Source: Bathynomus jamesi | Taxonomy: Eukaryota > Arthropoda > Malacostraca > Isopoda > Cirolanidae | DNA: 64,000 nucleotides | Assembly (NCBI GenBank): GCA_023014485.1 | Contig: JAJOZX010001073.1 | Coordinates: 260,001-324,000 of the forward strand | Direction of reading: 5' to 3' | In this document: in pieces, positions 62,721 through 64,000 of the stretch | Numbering within the stretch: the stretch's first letter is position 1 | Layout: each line of letters opens with the position of its first letter | Notes under the pieces: generated by a model | Told to the model about the DNA's origin: nothing | Databases searched by the model: none | What the model saw: the letters and a program-made list of their open reading frames with translations, nothing else | Program-made: the position numbers and the translations under genes

Positions 62721-63050
62721 TTAGGTTCGAACACGTTCCCACGACTCCGTAAGGGATTTATTGACCAAGAATCTCATTAAAGGGTCTAACTTATAAGTAC
62801 CTTCGCACAAATTAAAATTATCTACTTTTTCTATACACACAGATTCTATTATTTTTCTTTTGACATAATTATTACATTTATAAAGTACCTTACTTGATTC
62901 CCAATCTATAGCATGATTATTTTGGCTAGCGTGATAAAAAATGGCATTATTAGTATTACAACTTCTGAAGGCATATTTGTGTTCTTTGATACGGGTTTCA
63001 ATATTTCTTCCAGTTTCTCCCACGTATACTAAATCACGGAGTCGTGGGAA
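62721..63050 (-). pseudogene. GIY-YIG endonuclease domain of a Penelope-like element
   Basis: The - strand reads DLVYVGETGRNIETRIKEHK, then NNAIFYHASQNNHAIDWESS, then CNNYVKRKIIESVCIEK. The GIY-YIG signature appears as a divergent LVY...YVG-type start; Arg and the Glu of ES are in the expected places. This domain is the C-terminal endonuclease of Penelope-like retroelements. The reverse transcriptase part is missing, so the copy is 5'-truncated. Confidence 0.85.
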
Positions 63051-63661
63051 CGTGTTCGAACCTAAGTGTGAATTTCTTAAATGTCTCTGGATTGGAATGT
63101 TTCCTTACTCGCTTTTAGTAAATGTAATAATGGAAGTAATTAATGTGGAAATAAATATATGCAGTAATTATGTCAAAACATTAGGATCTGTATGTATAGA
63201 ACAAGAAGATATTTTTAATTTGTGGAAATGTAGTTATAAGCTGACCCTGTAATAAAATGCCCTTCTGGTTTCGGGAGAACGATATCTAACCTAGGTGCGA
63301 ATTTCTCAATGGTCTCTGGATTATTTCCTAATCGCCTTTTTTCATTCGTTTTTCGGTTTATAATTTCTGTATAATAAACAACAATGTAATAACCAATGTA
63401 ATAATAAATTTATAATTTCTGTAATTAATAATTATGCAATATTAAATGTAATAAATTTAATTATAAATGTAATAATTATGTAAAAATAATAGAATCTGTA
63501 TGTTTAGAACAGGAAGATAGTTTTAAAATTTGTGCGAATGTACTTAATGAAAATGCCCCTCCTGTCTCGAGAGAATGGAATCCAACCTAGGTGCGAATTT
63601 CTTAACGGTCGATCCCTGAACTGTTTTTCCCTCTTGTTTTGTTTCATTTGTGTTTCTGTAT

Positions 63662-63702
63662 CCACCCGAGGAGGATGCCAGTGGGCGTCGAAACTGTCGT
63701 GG
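63662..63702 (+). ncRNA. hammerhead-like motif, right arm
   Basis: Outer helix CCAC (63662-63665) with GTGG (63699-63702). Core CCGAGGA, where the usual CTGANGA has T replaced by C. One extra G, then helix II GATGCC/GGCGTC with an AGTG loop. Then GAAAC and TGTC, giving a 1-2-bp helix III and a GUC cleavage triplet. Minimal type I hammerheads are known from Penelope-like elements. The core change may reduce activity. Confidence 0.45.
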
Positions 63703-64000
63703 AAATAAACTCTGTCTATTAGAGTGGGTTTTTATTCTCATAGTCCTACTCAGTTTAAGCATAAGTTTTCCGAAGGTTATATCTAAGAGGAGATCTATCG
63801 TGTTTCGCTACATACTTTACAGACCTTGACCAGTGAAGACATGTGTTTTGCTTTATGTGAACCCCTCATAAACATGGCGGTATCAGAAGAGCATATCAGG
63901 CATATAATGCTTTACGAGTTCAAAAAAGGGAATAGTGCTACTGAAGCAACGCGAAACATTCAGGACGTTTATGGCAACGATATTCTGCATGTGAGGAAAT

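Larger units (their letters stand above)
61995..63752. mobile_element. palindromic Penelope-like element
   Basis: The inserted segment (62007-63740) is flanked by a 12-bp duplication TAGTCCTACTCA (61995-62006 and 63741-63752). Two inverted arms of about 705 bp, apparently identical, surround a 285-bp centre coding for a GIY-YIG domain. Each arm contains diverged tandem copies of the same 3' segment (left-arm starts near 62183 and 62479, with a third at 62708 running into the centre). No reverse transcriptase is present. Confidence 0.85.
61947..64000 (+). mobile_element. mariner family E, second copy, split and running off the window
   Basis: Starts TCAGGTCATCCCATAAGTAA after TA, like the copy at 55873-57312 in opposite orientation. 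At 62007 it is interrupted by a Penelope-like element and resumes at 63741. Its transposase starts at ATG 63874 (MAVSEEHIRHIMLYEFKKGN) and is open to the end of the window. Confidence 0.9.

Noticed and set aside
61342..64000. A further upstream CDC27 exon
   Set aside because: No matching TPR sequence with splice sites was found; the region is transposon-rich and the next exon is probably outside the window.
1..64000. CRISPR arrays, bacterial operons, rRNA or tRNA genes
   Set aside because: No spaced direct repeats of the right kind, no bacterial gene layout and no RNA gene sequence recognised; the window is clearly eukaryotic.

Overview
This window looks like AT-rich nuclear DNA from an animal, most likely an arthropod. 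Genes are split by introns with GT-AG borders, microsatellites are common, and mobile DNA is dense: mariner/Tc1, hAT, Tigger, Helitron, BEL/Pao, Penelope-like and Jockey/CR1-like non-LTR elements. No prokaryotic operon, CRISPR array, rRNA or tRNA was seen. The species cannot be fixed from the sequence alone.

Host genes. (1) A linker-histone H1-like gene on the + strand is visible as two exons (7785-8014 and 8841-9008). They join in phase, complete the globular domain and end in a lysine-rich tail. (2) The 3' half of CDC27/APC3, a TPR subunit of the anaphase-promoting complex, runs on the - strand across 24816-61341. Seven exons join in phase. The last adds a Ser/Gly-rich C-terminal extension of about 250 residues. 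The 5' exons lie beyond the window. One CDC27 intron is about 27 kb and holds most of the transposons on the right side.

Layout. 0-7.1 kb: mariner remnant, degenerate LINE, a 2.7-kb hAT element with a perfect 8-bp target duplication, CR1 fragment. 7.8-9.0 kb: H1-like gene with a small inverted-repeat element in its intron. 10.3-19.5 kb: a decayed Helitron whose Rep N-terminal region has become seven near-identical tandem units of about 703 bp. 20-22.7 kb: mariner deletion derivative, a rearranged Tc1 and an unknown ORF. 24.8-31.97 kb: six CDC27 exons with hAT remnants in the introns. 33.2-33.9 kb: hAT-type MITE. 34.1-44.7 kb: a three-level nest in which a mariner was hit by a C2HC-finger hAT-like transposon (8-bp duplication TTCACGGT), which was hit by a BEL/Pao retrotransposon (4-bp duplication GTCC). 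45.3-46.7 kb: LINE fragments. 47.2-55.8 kb: an intron-containing BED-finger hAT whose second intron holds a Tigger element, several mariner derivatives and a short hAT derivative, mostly set in TA repeats. 55.8-57.6 kb: a mariner inside a Tc3-like remnant, itself carrying a MITE. 58.9-61.3 kb: the two most upstream CDC27 exons seen here, with a second copy of the rearranged Tc1 between them. 61.9-64 kb: a mariner interrupted by a palindromic Penelope-like element with hammerhead-like motifs.

The most noteworthy signals are the Helitron-derived tandem array, the nested stack with readable target duplications, the in-frame UGA-CUA stop between gag-pro and pol of the BEL element, the CDC27 tail exon, the intron-containing H1-like gene, the palindromic Penelope element, and two Tc1 copies sharing the same inversion junction.
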